Made by a program: the position numbers and the translations under genes
Notes under the pieces: generated by a model
Told to the model about the DNA's origin: nothing
The model's database searches: none
The model's input: the letters and a program-made list of their open reading frames with translations, nothing else
Part shown: one piece after another, positions 5,232 to 5,356 of the stretch
How the letters are laid out: the number at the start of each line of letters is the position of its first letter
Position numbering within the stretch: the stretch's first letter is position 1
Origin: a bacterium
GTDB lineage: Bacteria; Bacteroidota; Bacteroidia; Bacteroidales; Muribaculaceae
NCBI GenBank assembly: GCA_004563195.1
Contig: SFTJ01000101.1
Span: forward strand, 1 to 5,356
Length of the DNA: 5,356 nucleotides
Reading direction: 5' to 3'

Positions 5232-5356
5232 ATGCTCAATCCCATAAAAGGAGAGGTATTTTATTTGGATAAGCCGTTGGGCTGGACATCGTTCGATGTG
5301 GTGAAGCGCATACGCGGCAAGTTGCACCATCGCTTGGGCATCAAGAAGCTCAAGGT
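5232..5356 (+). CDS. truB: tRNA pseudouridine(55) synthase TruB, N-terminal part (cut by window end)
   Basis: Only the first 41 codons and two bases of the next are present. The reading begins MLNPIKGEVFYLDKPLGWTS and continues with a basic helix ending in LGIKKLKV. The DKPLGWTSF block (13-21) is the N-terminal signature of TruB, which makes pseudouridine 55 in the T-loop of tRNAs. The catalytic Asp in the GTLDP motif would lie just beyond the window, so activity cannot be judged. It starts 40 bases after the uppP stop with no clear promoter between, so co-transcription with uppP is likely. The ATG at 5232 is the natural start for the family. Confidence 0.93.
   Translation, partial: MLNPIKGEVFYLDKPLGWTSFDVVKRIRGKLHHRLGIKKLK

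Overview
The window looks like a housekeeping chromosomal segment from a member of the Bacteroidales. Three things support this. The gene content is mtaB, a GT2 glycosyltransferase, ftsX, a DUF3098 gene, uppP and truB, and the last four in this order are a familiar Bacteroidetes arrangement. Two near-perfect Bacteroidetes-type promoters are present, with a TAnnTTTG -7 box and a TTG-type -33 box. Gene starts follow A/T-rich leaders rather than strong Shine-Dalgarno sequences. Isoleucine is encoded mostly by ATA and the G+C content looks moderate. A Muribaculaceae-like organism is my guess, but it is inference only.

Layout, all on the + strand. A promoter (13-45) drives mtaB (73-1392), a tRNA methylthiotransferase. 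A 281-base gap with two adjacent small hairpins follows, then a GT2 glycosyltransferase (1674-2693). A weak terminator-like hairpin (2712-2734) and a second canonical promoter (2765-2797) separate this from what looks like an operon: ftsX (2912-3790), a DUF3098 small membrane protein (3891-4196), uppP/bacA (4385-5191) and the first 41 codons of truB (5232 to the window edge). The 188-base gap between the DUF3098 gene and uppP holds nested inverted repeats and is the most structured non-coding stretch.

How the genes fit together. mtaB and truB both modify tRNA. ftsX, DUF3098 and uppP are membrane proteins of cell division and envelope building: FtsX regulates peptidoglycan hydrolysis during division, and UppP recycles the undecaprenyl carrier used for peptidoglycan and surface glycans. 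The GT2 enzyme is likely to act in surface glycan synthesis.

I see no mobile element, CRISPR array, defence system, tRNA or rRNA, and no convincing new multi-gene system. The points most worth checking are the two matching promoters, an inverted repeat around the ftsX -7 box, a possible leader ORF in the ftsX 5' UTR, the structured DUF3098-uppP gap, and the unexplained role of the DUF3098 protein between ftsX and uppP.
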